Assembly: GCA_963210315.1 (NCBI GenBank)
Contig: OY723250.1
Location: 1,302,001 to 1,366,000, forward strand
DNA: 64,000 nt
Direction of reading: 5' to 3'
Source of the DNA: Rhynchopus euleeides
Lineage: Eukaryota > Euglenozoa > Diplonemea > Diplonemida > Diplonemidae
Shown: positions 44,225 through 57,700 of the stretch, in pieces
Numbering within the stretch: position 1 is the first letter of the stretch
Layout: each line of letters starts with the position of its first letter
Notes under the pieces: generated by a model
Told to the model about the DNA's origin: nothing
The model's input: the letters and a program-made list of their open reading frames with translations, nothing else
The model's database searches: none
Made by a program: the position numbers and the translations under genes

Positions 44225-45125
44225 TGTGCGATGCCCGCTGGTTCTCTCCCCTTTTGGCCTGCACACAGTTCCTGGTCTGGTGTGACCAGGAATAGGTAAT
44301 GAGCCAGGTTGGGCCCGTTCCTGGCTAGGGTTTTTGGCACCATCCAGATTCTCATCCCGTCATGATTACAAAGCTAAGTTGAGTCTGGTATTGTTTGTCT
44401 CCGGTCCTGTCAGGCCCTCTCTTCTCCGGGGAAAGTAGAATGGGGGGTGGTGAACGCCACTGGCCTGCCCGTCGCTCTCAGGGTTAATACGTATCAGCTG
44501 TGGGTGGTGCACAGCAGGGCATCGCATCTAACTTATGCCCAATGCCCTCTGCATAGAAGCCTCAATAATAGTGCATGTGTGTGGGGTGCCTGGAGTGATT
44601 GGAGCCGTTCGGTGCATTAAGGGGCGCTGGCAAACTTGGTCACCGTTCAAATCAGGCACTCCCCTGTGTAGTTCTATTTGTTGAAGCAGGATGCCCTTTG
44701 CGGGTGGCACCCCCCGTGACAATGCGATGTCGTATGTCGATCTCATGGCAGATGCCTTCTCCGCCAACTTTATTCATGTGGCAGCCTCCCACAGCTAGGG
44801 TGCACATACCCTGTCTGTGGTTTGTCACTCAGAAGTCTATCTTCTCCCCTATCTTCCTCTCGCGTCACTTCCGTGCCGCTTGGGAACCCAGCAGTCCTGT
44901 GATCGGCTCCTGCATTGGCATGCGGGACCGATTCCGACGAGAAGTCGTGCCGTCGAGTGAGCGTTAATCCAAGAGGGGGTCCCGTCCCCTTTTTGTTTCT
45001 GTGCATGCCCGTGCCTTCCACCCCGACAACCTGCGGCGCTCCCTGCCAAGATCATACCCACCCACCACTCGCAGGGAGGTGCGCCTATCTGAACCTCTTG
45101 GGGCCATCATACACACAGGCCTGCG
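44225..45125. other. Intergenic region, 0.9 kb
   Basis: An imperfect hairpin near 44268-44292 (CCTGGTCTGGTGTGACCAGG) is visible. No supported gene. Confidence 0.4.
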
Positions 45126-47081
45126 ATGACGTCCCGGACGACGTCGTCCACCAGCAGGGAGCAATGGAAGAAGGAGCAGCAGTTGCTGGAGGCCCAGCGT
45201 GCAGGCGAGGCGCCGCCCACGATGGATGAAGACGGGAATGCAATCAACCCGCACATCCCGGAGTATATGGTCAACACGCCGTGGTACATTGACTCCGGTG
45301 GTAGCAAGACCCTGAAGCACCAGCGGCGGGTCGCTGATAAAGATAAGAAGGACGGCATCGACCAGTGGTACTCCCGTGGCGAGTTCCAGAGTGCTGCGGC
45401 GACAAAGTTCCGCAAGGGCGCGTGCCAGAACTGCGGTGCCATGACACACAAAAAGAAGGACTGTGTCGAACGCCCCCGCAAGGTTGGAGCGAAGTTCACC
45501 GGAAAGGACATCCGCCCTGACGAGATGGTGCGGGATGTGAACCTCTCTTTTGAAGGCAAGCGGGATCGGTGGAACGGTGTGGTGCTGGATGACGTGCAGG
45601 CAGAGGTGATCGAGAAGCACGAGCTGATCGAGATGAAGCGCGCGCACGTCGTGGCGCAGAAGACGCGCATGCGCATCATGAAGCACTACGGGGTGACGGA
45701 GGGCGACCTGCGCGACGCGGAGAAGACAATCCAGACACGCGCCCCACAGCTGGCAGCGCCGGACACAACGCCCGCCCCTGCACCCCCCATCACCCGCGAC
45801 AACATCCTCGAGCACAAGAAGCACGTGGCCGACACTGTCGAGTCGCTGAAGTCTGCCGGGTCTGAGAAGGCTGCCGTCGCACTGGACAGCAGCCTGCAGA
45901 AGCTGCTGCAGCTGATCCCAGCTAGCCAGGGCGGGCTGGCGGACGACGAGACGGTTGCAGAGATCTTCGAGGCAGAGGACCGCGGCTTGGAGGACACCGG
46001 CGAAGAGGTGCGGGAGGAGCTCGTCACTAAGGTCAACACGGGCGGCGTGCGCGACGGAGTCGAGGCACGCCTCACCGCACGCAAGATGCGCATCCGCGAG
46101 GACACCGCAAAATACCTCCGCACCCTCTCGACAGACCCCCAGTTCTACTACGATGCGAAGACACGCTCCATGCGCGCCAACCCCTACCCCGACAAAAACC
46201 CCGACGAGGTGGACTACGCAGGCGACAACTGGGCACGCCAGACAGGCGAGGCACCTCTTGTCGACAAGATGCAGCTCTTCTGCTGGGACGCGACGCAGCG
46301 GCTTCAGCAGGCGGGGCACGGGGCGAAATACGTCAACATGACCGCCAACCCCACGCAGGCCGAGATGGCCTTCAAACGCGACCAGGAGACGAAGAAGACG
46401 CTGCAGGAGGAGAAGGAGAACGCCCTTGTCAAGCAGTACGGCGGCACCGAACACCTCCAGTCGATGCCGGACGAACTCCGCTTCGCCTCTGAGAGCTTCG
46501 TGGAGTACCGCCCCGACGGGAAGCTCCTCAAGGGCGTGGAGGAGGCAGTGCCGCTCTCGAAGTACCCGGAGGATGTGCACCGCAACGGGCACTCCTCTGT
46601 GTGGGGGTCCTTCTGGCAGGCAGGGTCGTGGGGCTTCTCCTGCTGCAAGTCAACGGTGCGGAACTCGCTGTGTGTTGCCAACAGCGAGGCGCAGCAGACG
46701 CCGGGCGAGGTGTCGGAGGAGGACCTGCAGGCGATGGCGGATCACAAGCGGATGGAGGAGGAGCTCGCAGCGCTGGAGAGCGAGATGGTCGCGGCGAGCA
46801 GCGAGAAGACGGATGCCGAGAAGGAGAAGGAGAAGCGGGTCCGGGATGGGCTTGCCAACAAGGAGAAGGAGCGGCTCAACAAGAAGCGGCAGGCGCTCAT
46901 CGAGGAGGTGGAGGCGACGGGGAGGCGCCTCGATGTCGGGGAGCTGCAGCTGATGGGGGATGGGCTCAACATCACCGCAGAGCACATCGAGAAGTACAAG
47001 CGTCGCAGGATCAACCCCGACGACCCGATGGCGCAGGCGCTGGAGGAGGGTGCAGAGGCGGAGGGGTGTGCGAAGCAGTAG
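45126..47081 (+). CDS. SLU7: Pre-mRNA splicing factor SLU7 (651 aa)
   Basis: SLU7 acts in the second catalytic step of splicing, helping 3' splice-site choice. The family zinc knuckle CQNCGAMTHKKKDC (ligands Cys100, Cys103, His108, Cys113) is followed by the diagnostic ERPRKVGAKFTG. Upstream, NPHIPEYMVNTPWYID is the conserved N-terminal motif. Downstream, NPDEVDYAGDNWARQTG, SFVEYRPDGK and HSSVWGSFWQAGSWGFSCC are all SLU7 hallmarks. The C-terminus is Lys/Glu-rich and helical. Length and order match eukaryotic SLU7. The start is the first ATG of the frame (MTSRTTSSTSREQWKKEQQL). The gene is intronless although its product serves splicing. SLU7 supports conventional cis-splicing in this organism. 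Confidence 0.95.
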   Translation: MTSRTTSSTSREQWKKEQQLLEAQRAGEAPPTMDEDGNAINPHIPEYMVNTPWYIDSGGSKTLKHQRRVADKDKKDGIDQWYSRGEFQSAAATKFRKGACQNCGAMTHKKKDCVERPRKVGAKFTGKDIRPDEMVRDVNLSFEGKRDRWNGVVLDDVQAEVIEKHELIEMKRAHVVAQKTRMRIMKHYGVTEGDLRDAEKTIQTRAPQLAAPDTTPAPAPPITRDNILEHKKHVADTVESLKSAGSEKAAVALDSSLQKLLQLIPASQGGLADDETVAEIFEAEDRGLEDTGEEVREELVTKVNTGGVRDGVEARLTARKMRIREDTAKYLRTLSTDPQFYYDAKTRSMRANPYPDKNPDEVDYAGDNWARQTGEAPLVDKMQLFCWDATQRLQQAGHGAKYVNMTANPTQAEMAFKRDQETKKTLQEEKENALVKQYGGTEHLQSMPDELRFASESFVEYRPDGKLLKGVEEAVPLSKYPEDVHRNGHSSVWGSFWQAGSWGFSCCKSTVRNSLCVANSEAQQTPGEVSEEDLQAMADHKRMEEELAALESEMVAASSEKTDAEKEKEKRVRDGLANKEKERLNKKRQALIEEVEATGRRLDVGELQLMGDGLNITAEHIEKYKRRRINPDDPMAQALEEGAEAEGCAKQ

Positions 47082-47669
47082 TGGCCGTGGCCAGTCACAT
47101 TCCGTTTTCCGTCACCGGTCCCGTATGGGGTAAGTTCCCCACTAGCCTTTGTGTGATCTAGCCCAGAGAGACAGGCTGTCGGCCTGGGTGGGGAGTGGCC
47201 TGGGAGGGGAGTTGTGTGGGTGGTGGGAGGGTGGGGTGGGGGTGGGGGAATGTCACCCCATCACCCATCCCTGAAAGCAATGGAATATCCATGGTGGTGC
47301 CAGGAGAATTCAGCAGAAAATATAGGCGCGAAGTGGAACGCCCTTGGCCCCCCTCTCTCTGGCTGCGTTGTGTTGTGGGTTTGAGTAACATGCGGTGTCT
47401 GTCTTGTTGTGCCGTGCTGCCCAAGTTATCAACAATTCCAGATCACCACGCCTAAAGAAAGTACAAGGAAGCGTGGGATCTCTTGCCCCACACATGCATA
47501 CCCAGCGTAGCAGCGTTCAGTAGCATGCAACGCATGAACCCACTGACACCGTTTGCACAAAACACACAGTTCCAGCTCTTCTTTTAGCAAACCCGCCACC
47601 CACGCCACCCTGCACCTCCAGGCAACCAGACCCACCAGGGCACACAACACACGTGGGAGACCTGCTCCG
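47082..47669. other. Intergenic region before ACC
   Basis: No gene seen. CACCCTGCACCTCCAG ending near 47620 is a possible splice acceptor (cis or trans) for the ACC leader. Confidence 0.4.
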
Positions 47670-50600
47670 ATGAAGAGGTTCAGCTCTCTCGAGCAGCTGG
47701 TGGCGGCCCTCGGGGGCAAGCGTGTCCTGCGGCGCGTGCTGATCGCCAACAATGGCATCGCCGCGCTGAAGGGCATCCGGAGCATGCGCCAGTGGGCGTA
47801 CGAACTCCTCGGGGATGAGAACGCCATCCAGTTCGTCTGCATGGCAACCCCGGAGGACATGAATGTCAACGTGGAGTACATCAAGATGGCGGATGAGACG
47901 GTCGAGGTTCCCGGCGGGCGCAACTCGAACAACTACGCCAACGTGCAGACCATCGTCGACACCGCCCTGCGCACCCACTGCGACTGCGTGTGGGCTGGGT
48001 GGGGCCACGCCTCTGAGAACCCTGACCTGCCAAACCGGCTGAAGGAGCACAACATCGTGTTCCTTGGGCCTGACGCAGGCCCGATGGCAGCCCTGGGCGA
48101 CAAGATTGCATCGACGATCATCGCGCAGACCGCCTCTGTGCCGACCATCGCGTGGAGCGGGTCTGGGCTGGTGTGCGAGAAGGGTGCAGCGAAGGTTCCC
48201 GATGAGCTGTTCCACCGCGCGTGCATCCGTGACGCGCAGCACTGCGTCGAGGTGTGCCGCAGGCTGCAGTTCCCCCTGATGATCAAGGCCTCGGAGGGCG
48301 GCGGCGGCAAGGGCATCCGCATGGTGAACAGCGAGGTGGAGGTGGAGAACGCATACCACGCAGTGGCGGGCGAGGTGCAGGGCTCCCCCATCTTCGTGAT
48401 GAAGCTTGCCAGCGATGTGCGCCACCTCGAGGTGCAGCTGCTCGCCGACGAGGATGGCGAGTGCATTGCCCTGCGCACGCGTGACTGCTCCGTGCAGCGC
48501 CGGCACCAGAAGATCATCGAGGAGGGGCCCGTGGTCAACACCATCCCCGGTGTGCTGGAGAACATGGAGAACGCTGCCGTCCGCCTTGCCAAGGCTGTGG
48601 GGTACCGCTCCGTCGGCACGGTGGAGTACCTCTACCACAAGGGGACAGGCATGTTCTACTTCCTGGAGCTCAACCCCCGCCTGCAGGTGGAGCACACGGT
48701 GACGGAGCTGATCACAGGCGTGAACCTGCCTGCGTGCATGCTGTGTGTCGGGATGGGCATTCCCATCTCGCGTATCCCCGACGTGCGGGCATACTACGGG
48801 AAGGACCGGTTCACAGCCGACAAGATCGACTTCGAAAGCGCGACCCCCAACGCGCCCAAGGTGCACACCATCGCCTGCCGTATCACCGCTGAGAACCCTG
48901 ATGATGGGTTCACCCCGACGACGGGGCGGATCGACGAGATCACGTTCCGCAACAGCAAGAACCTGTGGGGGTACTTCTCCGTGTCGTCGCACGGTGGTGT
49001 GCACGAGTTTGCGGACTCCCAGTTCGGTCACATTTTCTCGACTGCTGACTCGCGTGAGGAGGCCATCGCAGGCATGGTGCTGGCCCTGAAGCAGCTGACG
49101 ATCCGAGGCGAGATCCGCAGCACCAAGGAGTACCTCCTGAAGCTGCTGGACATGCCGCAGTTCAAGGAGAGCGACATCTCCACCGCGTGGCTGGACGCCC
49201 TCATCAAGAACCGCCTGAAGGTGGAGGCCCCGAACCCCTTCCTCTCTGTTATGTGCGCTGCGACCTTCAAGGCGACGGAGCGCTTCGACAGCAACAAGGC
49301 GAAGTACATGTCCTTCCTGGAGGCGGGCCACGTCCCCTCGAGCGACCTGTTCACCACACGCATGTCCTTCAACCTGGTGCTGGAGGGTGTGAAGTACGAC
49401 GTCATCTGCAGCAAGTCCTCCGAGACCGAGTGGATGTTGTCGCTTGCTGGGAGCCACATCCTGGTGGGCGTGCGTCGCCTGGCCGATAGGGGTCTGCTGC
49501 TGTCGCTGGAGGACGGCCGCTCCCCTGTGGTGTACGCCGAGGAGGACGCCGCATGCCTGCGCGTCAACATCGACGGGCGGACTGCCACCTTCACCCACGA
49601 GGTGGACCCGACCAAGCTGCGCTCCAACATGCCCGGCAAGCTCGTGCGCTTCCTGGTTGCCGATGGCGACCACGTTGAGGCGCACCAGCCCTTCTGCGAG
49701 GTGGAGGTGATGAAGATGTACCTGCAGCTGAAGACCTCCATCCCTGGCGTCATCTCGCTGAAGGGTATGCCCGGCACAACGGTGCACGCAGGGAAGATCC
49801 TCGCTGTCATCGACCCCGACGATCCGGACAACGTCGTGTCGTCGGAGGAGAACAAGAAGGCGTGGCCCCCGCTCAGCCAGATGGCGGCACCCACCTCGAC
49901 GCCCCCGACAACGCCCCGCATCAGCAGCACGACCACCGGGGGGAAGAAGGCGAAGGACGCCATCACCATCGCAACCAACCTGCTCAGCGGGTATGAGATG
50001 CCGAAGGACGCCTTCGAGCGTGCCCTTGCGCGCATGGCGGAGGGTATGCTGGCCGTGCAGGAGACAGGCATCGACGTGACGTGCCTGTCTGCCCTGACAG
50101 CCGAGCTCTCGTCGGAGGACCTGTCGAAGCTGTGCGTCGGTGAGGAGGCTGCGAAGAACCGCTTCGTGCTGTGCATCGCTCGCCTCTGCGAGCTCTTCCT
50201 CGGTGTGGAGGCGCTGTACGAAGGGGGCAAGCTGCACCAGGAGGTTGTGGACAACCTGCGCTCCGAGCGTCAGGGGCGCCTGAGCGAGGTGTTCGACATC
50301 CAGCTGGCGCACGCCGGGCCCTTCCGCTACAGGGTGCTGGCGCAGCTGCTGTCCCTTGCAGACCAGGGCCAGCTTGTGGCCCTGCCGGAGCTGCGCTCCG
50401 TGCTGCAGCGCATTGCTGCGCTTTCGTCGGCCCGCGCATCGTCTGTTGTGTTCTCTGCGCGCCACCTGCTGCGTAAGATCGACCTGCCCTGCCCCAACGT
50501 GCGTCGGAAGGAGCTGCAGGACTCGCTGCTGAAGGCGCGGGCGGACCCCAAGGTGCTGAAGACGCTGGTGAACCAGCTGAACTACGGGACGGATGTCATC

Positions 50601-53600
50601 TCGTCGTTCCTCATGACGGATGACAGCGACCACCTCCCGGTGGCGCTGGAGCTGCTGCTGCGGCGTATCTACGCCGGCGTGTTCGACATGACGGAGTTCA
50701 ACTGCGAGCGCCTCATCGAGAGCCGCGTGTGGGTGGCGAAGTGGGCTGTGTGCGGCAAGGAGAACCAGAACCCCCTGAAGCACGACGGCATCACCGGCGC
50801 CACGTCGCAGGAGGACCTGGAGGCTGCGGCGCATGCCTCCGAGTCGGGCCGCCCCGGTGTTGCGGACGGCATCCTCGGCATCTTCGACAGCGCAGAGGAG
50901 GCGCTGGTGCACTTCGGGGACATCCTGTCGCGCCTCGACAACAAGATTGACACCGTCTGCAAGATCATCGTGCGCGAGTCCCAGAAGCAGCAGCAGACAC
51001 CCATGCTGGGGCAGCTGCAGAAGATCGTGACAGAGTACAAGCGGATGCTGCAGTCCACCAAGATCACGCGTGTGACCTTCCTCGTCATCACAGACGGCAA
51101 GGCGCCGCTCTACTTCACATTCCGCAAGAGCCTCGGGTTCGAGGAGGACACGACATACCGCTACATCGCACCCTCCCTGGCGCACATGCTGGAGCTGCAG
51201 AAGCTGCGCAACTACGACATCGAGCTGTACCAGGGCACGCCCGTGTCGCTGAGCCAGGTGCACGTCTATGTCTCCCGCGAGAAGAGAGGCATGCGCACAA
51301 AGCCCGTCCCGACGCTGCCCCGCCTGTTCGTCAGGACGCTGATTGTGCCCTCCGACATCGACTCCACAGCGCCCCCGGCAGCGGATGGCCTGAGCGAGCT
51401 GACGATGTACGACGCGGAGCGTGTCGTTGCTGGGTGCATCAACGCCCTGGAGATCGCCACCGCCGACCGCAACGTCCCCCCCACGGCAGCCAACCACATC
51501 TTCATCGCCTTCGAGGGCCTGAAGGCGGACTACTCTGTCGTGGAGACCGTGGCGCAGAAGATCACAGGCGTGCACGCCTCGTCGCTGCAGCGCCTGGGGA
51601 TCATCGAGGTGGAGATCAAGCTGTTCTGCACGCTGCCCTCCTCCGACAAGGCGGTGCTGATGCGCGTGTTCCTGTCCAACCCCACCACGCACGCCCTGAC
51701 CAGCGAGAGCTACATCGAGGTGGAGGACAGCAGCCACTCTGGGCGCAGCATCCTGGTGCACGTGACGAAGGACGGCAGCGTCGAGGAGGACCTCTCGGAG
51801 CAGCTGACGCCCTCCCCTGCAGGGCAGGCCCGCGACGTGGCCGTGAAGGTGGGCAAGCTGGACGTCCCGACACCCATCGGGCGCAGCAACTCCTACCAGT
51901 GGGACGACGGCTCCGCCGACGCCGACTCCCAGCGCTCCCCGCAGACGCTGTACCGCCTCAAGGTGCGCACCAGCGCCTCCTCCGACACCATGCAGCACGG
52001 CTCCAAGAAGGCACTCTACTGGCACCACGCGTCCCCCCTCACGCCTTACCCCCTCCTGACGCCGCACCAGCTCCGCCGCATGTCCGCCCTGATGAACGGG
52101 ACGGTCTACGTCTACGACTGGATCAGCCTCTTCGAGAAGTGCCTGCATGAGCAGTGGGACGACACCATCCAGGGCCGCCCCGACCTGGCCCCTGAGCTGG
52201 AAGAGGCACGCCCCCGCGAGCTGATCCTGGCACAGGAGCTGGTGTACTGCGAGAGCAGCGGTGTCCTGAAGAGCGCCTACCGCGCCCCGGGTGAGAACCG
52301 TGTCGGGATGGTGGGGTGGAAGTGGACCATCTACGGGCCGACCCACTTCAGCAAGGGCTCCTCTGCGGTGCAGCCGCGCACCATCTATGTCGTCGCCAAC
52401 GACATCACCGTGCTCAGCGGGTCCTTCTCCACGCAGGAGGATGAGCTGTACGCTGCCATCTCCCGTGCCGCCAAGCTGGAGGGCGTCCCCCTGGTGTACC
52501 TCTCGTCCAACTCGGGTGCCCGCATCGGGCTTGACCCTGAGCTGAAGAAGCTGTTCCGTATCCAGGAGGCCCAGGACTCCTCGAAGCTGTTTGAGTACCT
52601 CTACATCGATGATGAGACGAAGAAGAACTACGATGCTGCTGCCGCCGCGTCCCCCGGGAAGAAGCAGCGCCCCCTGTCGGAGGTGTGCCACACTGAGGAG
52701 GTCGTGCGCGATAACGGCGAGGTGCACCACAAGCTGACGGCCATCATCGGGTCGCAGTGGGGCCTGGGTGTCGAGAACCTCAGCGGGAGCGGCATGATCG
52801 CGGGCGAGATGGCGCAGTGCTACGATGCGATCCCCACCATCTCCATCGCGTCCGGTCGCACCGTGGGGATTGGGGCATACCTGGTTCGCCTGGGACGGCG
52901 TGTGGTGCAGGTGAAGGGGAGCCCCGTCATCCTGACGGGTAACAACGCGCTCAACAAGCTGCTGGGCAAGGAGGTGTACACCAGCAACTCCCAGCTGGGT
53001 GGGACCAACATCATGGGGCCCAACGGTGTGACGCACTATGTGGTGAACCACAACTACGCTGCCATCCAGGAGACGATGAAGTGGCTCGACTTCATCCCCG
53101 ACAGCACCAGCAAGACGGCCCCCCCCACGCTGCACCGTGTTCGCCCCGTGATCGACCCCATTGATCGTGATGTGGAGATCGACACAAAGCCCAACACGGC
53201 GTATGACGTGCGCACCCTCATCGAGGGGCAGAACACAGAGAATGGGTGGGTCAGCGGGCTGTTCGACAGGGGGTCCTTCCACGAGGCCCAGCAGGACTGG
53301 GCGAAGACGGTGGTGGTGGGGCGTGCTACTCTGGGTGAGATTCCGATGGGTGTCATCGGGGTGGAGACGCGTGCGCTGAGCAAGTTCAACCCTGCGGACC
53401 CTGCGGATCCCTCCAGCATCTCCGCCATGACGCAGCAGGCGGGGCAGGTGTGGTACCCTGACTCGGCGAGGAAGACGGCGGACTTCCTGGCTGACCTCCA
53501 CCGTGAGGGGCTTCCTGTCATCATCCTTGCCAACTGGCGTGGTTTCAGCGGCGGGATGCGTGACATGTATGACGAGGTTTTGAAGTTCGGCGCTGACATC

Positions 53601-54730
53601 GTGCAGAACCTGACGCACTACGAGATGCCCATCACTGTCTACATCCCGCCCCACGGCGAGCTGCGAGGCGGGGCGTGGGTTGTGATCGACCCGACCATCA
53701 ACAAGAAGTGCATTGAGATGTACGCCGACGAGACTGCCCGTGGCGGTGTCCTGGAGCCCTCCGGCATCATCGAGATCAAATACCGCGAGAAGGAGATCCA
53801 CGCCACAATGGACAGGCTCGACCCTGAGTGCCACCGCCTGTCGGCACAGCTGCGCTCCTCTGAGGGCCACCTCCGGAGCTACCTGGACCGGATGCTGAAG
53901 GAGAGGCACGAGGCCCTGACCCCTCAGTACAAGGCTGTTGCTGTGGAGTTTGCCGACCTGCACGATCGCCCGGGGCGCATGCTTGCGGTGAAGAGCATCG
54001 ACGGTGTCATCTCGTGGCGCAACGCCCGCCGCTTCCTGCACTACCGGATGAAGAAGCGCCTGCTGCAGTTCCACTGCGACAGCATGCTGAAGGCCGCAGG
54101 CGTGGAGGAGGACGACCAGAAGGCTGCGGTGCACGGGTGGTTCGCAAAGTACGCCAGTGGGGGCCAGCTGATCGACGGCACGTCCTACCCGGCACGCGAG
54201 TCCCTCGAGATGCCTGCAGGCCTCCCTGATGCAGAGCTGTACAGCGCAGCATCGGACAAACAGGTATGCCTCGTGCAGCGGCTTTGGTGGGGCTAGTGGG
54301 TCTGGCTGGGGTGGGTGTGCCTGTTTGCGGTTTGGGATGGGGTTTTTGGGTGATGGAATTCATACAACCACACACACACACCACAGCTGGTGAAGTTCTT
54401 CGAAGACATCGCAGGCTCTGAGCTGGAGAACGCAGTCAAGAAGGTATGCATCTCCAAAGCCGATATGTGTCATGTCTCTGGAGTGGTAGAGTTCCTTTGT
54501 GCCCCAGGAACATTTGGCCCAGCCGTTCCACCCCACGACGAGGTGCCACTCAACTTTTCTTCTCTGTGCCCTCTTCCTCCCTGCACATGATATCATCTCA
54601 CCCACACCACCCACAGACGAAGCTTGACATCCAGGTGAAGAAGGTGCTTGGGATGGTGAACAACGACTCGAAGCTTGCCGAGGCCTTGATGGAGGCCCTC
54701 AAGCCTGAGGAGAAGGCTGCATCTGAGTGA
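47670..54730 (+). CDS. ACC: Acetyl-CoA carboxylase, eukaryotic multidomain (2254 aa, three exons)
   Basis: Exons 47670-54263, 54387-54443 and 54617-54730 (introns begin GTATGC). The enzyme makes malonyl-CoA from acetyl-CoA, bicarbonate and ATP for fatty-acid synthesis. Biotin carboxylase (about 15-520) opens with VLIANNGIAALKGIRS and has the ATP-grasp Gly-rich loop EGGGGKGIRMV (about 207). The biotin carrier motif EVMKM puts the biotinyl Lys at 682. A long central region (about 760-1450) precedes the carboxyltransferase (about 1500-2130) with SNSGARIGL, GSGMIAGEMAQ and NWRGFSGGMRDMYDE. I start at MKRFSSLEQL, because the open frame upstream has no ATG. There is no long N-terminal leader, so a cytosolic enzyme is likelier than a plastid one. 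The last 57 residues are in two short exons. Confidence 0.95.
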
Positions 54731-57700
54731 GATCAGCTGGTGAACAGTTGCGCGCTGCTCCCTCTGCGACGTCACCCCGTGGTGGGTCTGCCCCCACCAC
54801 CACCACTCCCCCCCTCGGCAGGGGCAGCGCACCATGCGTGAAAAATATCCCTCCACGGGGAGGGAGCCACAGTTCTATATCCCGCACAACCTATTCTTAC
54901 TCAACGAAGCAACGTGTCGCTGGATCTGCGACTTCTATTCATGTCTCACCGGCTCTCGCATTGTGCGATTTGAGCGCTTGGGGAGGGGGAGGGGGGGTGG
55001 CAGGAGTGATGAGGGATAAGGGTCTCCAATTTGCTTTGATTTTTTGCCATTTTTTTCCGATATTCGCAGTCAGCCAGATGGGTGGGTGGGGAGGGGGGGT
55101 GGGGGGTGGAGTAGTTCAGCCGGCCCCCCCGATCCATTCTGAAGCCAATTTGTTTGTCGCGGAAATGGCTCACAGGGGGGGGGCGGGCCCACAGCGCCAT
55201 GTTTGGTTTTTTTTGGGCTTCTGGGGAACCTCGGCTCTGTGTCGAACTGTGCCAGCGTAACACCTACTCTATAGGGGGCCCACTCTTCCGCACCCGAGAG
55301 CGAATACCCTCTCTATGGGTTCCTTGATGTAGCCCCCCCTCCATCCCCCACCCCCCACTTCCCATCCTGATATGTCCGAATAGTCCCATCTCTTTTACAT
55401 ATTTTCGCGCTTCCGTCGGTTCCCCCCCACTTCCCGATACCCGGCCTGCCGTGCCCTGGGCCTTTCCCCCAGAGTTTGGTTCACCCCCCCGGACTCTGTT
55501 CGTCGACAGCTGGGTCTGCCACATGGCGTTAGTCGGATACCCAGCAAGGCGGGAGGGAGGCCAAAGAGTATTTCGTAGTACATTTCGCATGCCCACTGCA
55601 GGCGATGCGTGAGGTTCTGAGTTAGAAGTGTTATCAAGACCGCCATATGGTGTCGGCCTTGCCCTCTTTGCCTCTTTGCACCTTCCAGGGGGGGAGGGGG
55701 GGTTTTTCCAACCATCGTTTGATATGTTTTGTGTGTCATTTTTCTGCCAATTCATCTGCACTTCGTGCCTTCCAGGCGCAGATTGCTTGTTCATCCCCCC
55801 GTGTGGGGATTGGTCGCCCCGATGCGCTGCTAGCCCCAATCCAGCTGTCCCCCCCAAAAATAAATGGCTGCGGCGAGCTGTGCAGCAAAGGCAGATTGCA
55901 TTTCCTTTGTCGATGCCAAAGACTCCTTTATAGGCTCCTCGTCTAAAATCTGAATTTTATTTGCCCCTCTTCCGCTTTGCAGGGAGTGGGGCGTCAATTG
56001 GGACAGATCAGGATTAGCTTGTGATTGTCGACGCCAAGGTAAATACATACGCCATCAGCTGTGGCTGGCAGCCACAGCCTTGAACACCACCACCACCACC
56101 ACCCCCCGCCCACACCCACCCCCCCTAGCGAATGGGTAACCCACTCAAAGAGGTCGCATGGAGAACCGGCCGCTCTGATGCGAGGCTGTGCATTGTATGC
56201 TTTTTATTTTTGCCCTCACTGCCCCCTCCTCAAAAAAAAAGAAAGGCAAAATAACGGGCTGTTGGGTGTGCGATCAGGAAATCACAGACCTCTTGACCCA
56301 TATCGTTGGGGCGAGAGGGGATTCTTGACAACGCACGCAACTGTTCCTTTGTGTGTTTGTTTTTTTCCATTCGGCTGGCCTGCCGGCTGTCAGGGATACC
56401 GGGACTGAGTGAGATCTTGAGCTGTGACGTTCGTTTTTTTTGCCCCTTTCCCCTCTCCTCCCCGCGCCCCCCCCCCCCTTTTGGGGGTGTGTGTGTGTGG
56501 GGGAGAGTATAGAAGGCCCGACAAAAAAATAAACCACGCCCCGATCTTGCACACCAAGCCTCCCGTTGTGAATCTCTGTGATGCCTGGTGTATTGGCGTA
56601 GCCACCTTCACCGCCTCGCACTCGCTGCTGCCCCAACCCTCCACGCGCCCTCTTTGGAGTGACCTCGATCCCGTTCAGCATTACCCCCACACCCCCACAC
56701 CCCTGCCCGACCCCCATATCGCCGGGATTCCTGCTGGCGCCTTGTCAGCAGGGCCAGGCTCAAGAGAAAGAATATGAATCCTGTGTCCTCCTAACAAGGG
56801 TTGCGAGTCTAGTCGACACCCTCAGATAGGACAGGCCGAGTCTGCCTCAGGATTTTGAGACCACAAAGAAAGTCATCTGCGTCTATACTCCGTGAGCACC
56901 ACGCTTTCTGGCTACAATGTGTACGGCACTGCCGAGTTGCCTCACACGCCAGGCAGGTGGTTGTCGATGCCAGCAGGGAAAAAATAGGTATATTGGCGGT
57001 GAAGCTTGCAGCCCTGAGGGGCTGCGGCTGCACTGCACTCCGACAAGAATTCGGGAAAAAAGAAAATGAAATAACGAACGCTTCCCAAAAGGGGAGGGGC
57101 GGGGGGGGGGGGTTCAAGGAGAGGGAGCGGGTCAACAAAACCAGAAACAAAAAAACCAGAAAAGTTCAAAAATCAACCCCGGATCGGGGGGGGGGGGGGT
57201 GTGAGGGGGGGTGGAAACGAAAAAATTGTGTCGATTTTCCCGCCCCTCCGCCCTCCTCGTCCTCGCCCTCATACTCGTCCCCCCATCCCCCCCTCTTCTT
57301 TTTATTGCCTCCGCACCCACCCCGTTTCTCCCCATTACACCCCCCCCCCCCCTTCCTCCCCTCTCACTTGTGGAGTTCTTCTGCCGCAAAAAACCAAAAA
57401 AAAGCGGAGCTGGGTAGACGAGGAGGAGTTGTCTATGCTTCCCGCATCACCTGCTTCGATGTTTATTCCGGGAGATTCCTGACAATGCGCCAGGTTTTTG
57501 CCCGAACCTGGCCCGGGAATTTCCTTTGTTGTTGCTATAATAAATGGGCCGAGGGAATTCCAGAAAATTCGAAAATTCTCTGCATTTTCATATTTAGGCA
57601 CCCCTTCACGGCGCCTGTAGCGGATAGCGCGCCAGGTTGTCGTTCAGCGGTCTGACGTGAACTTCTGTTCGATGCCGGCCCGCTAATCCAACATTGCCAA

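Noticed and set aside
47553..47669. N-terminal extension of ACC as a plastid leader
   Set aside because: There is no ATG in the extension; it would need a non-ATG start or an upstream exon. It cannot be excluded without transcripts.
47517..54134. 2205-codon open frame on the minus strand opposite ACC
   Set aside because: The plus strand encodes complete acetyl-CoA carboxylase. The minus frame is open because of GC-rich codon use and has His/Leu/Val/Arg-skewed composition without domains.
55264..55857. 197-codon minus-strand frame
   Set aside because: Gly/Pro/Arg/Asn-rich with no recognisable motif, and no support from position or codon use.
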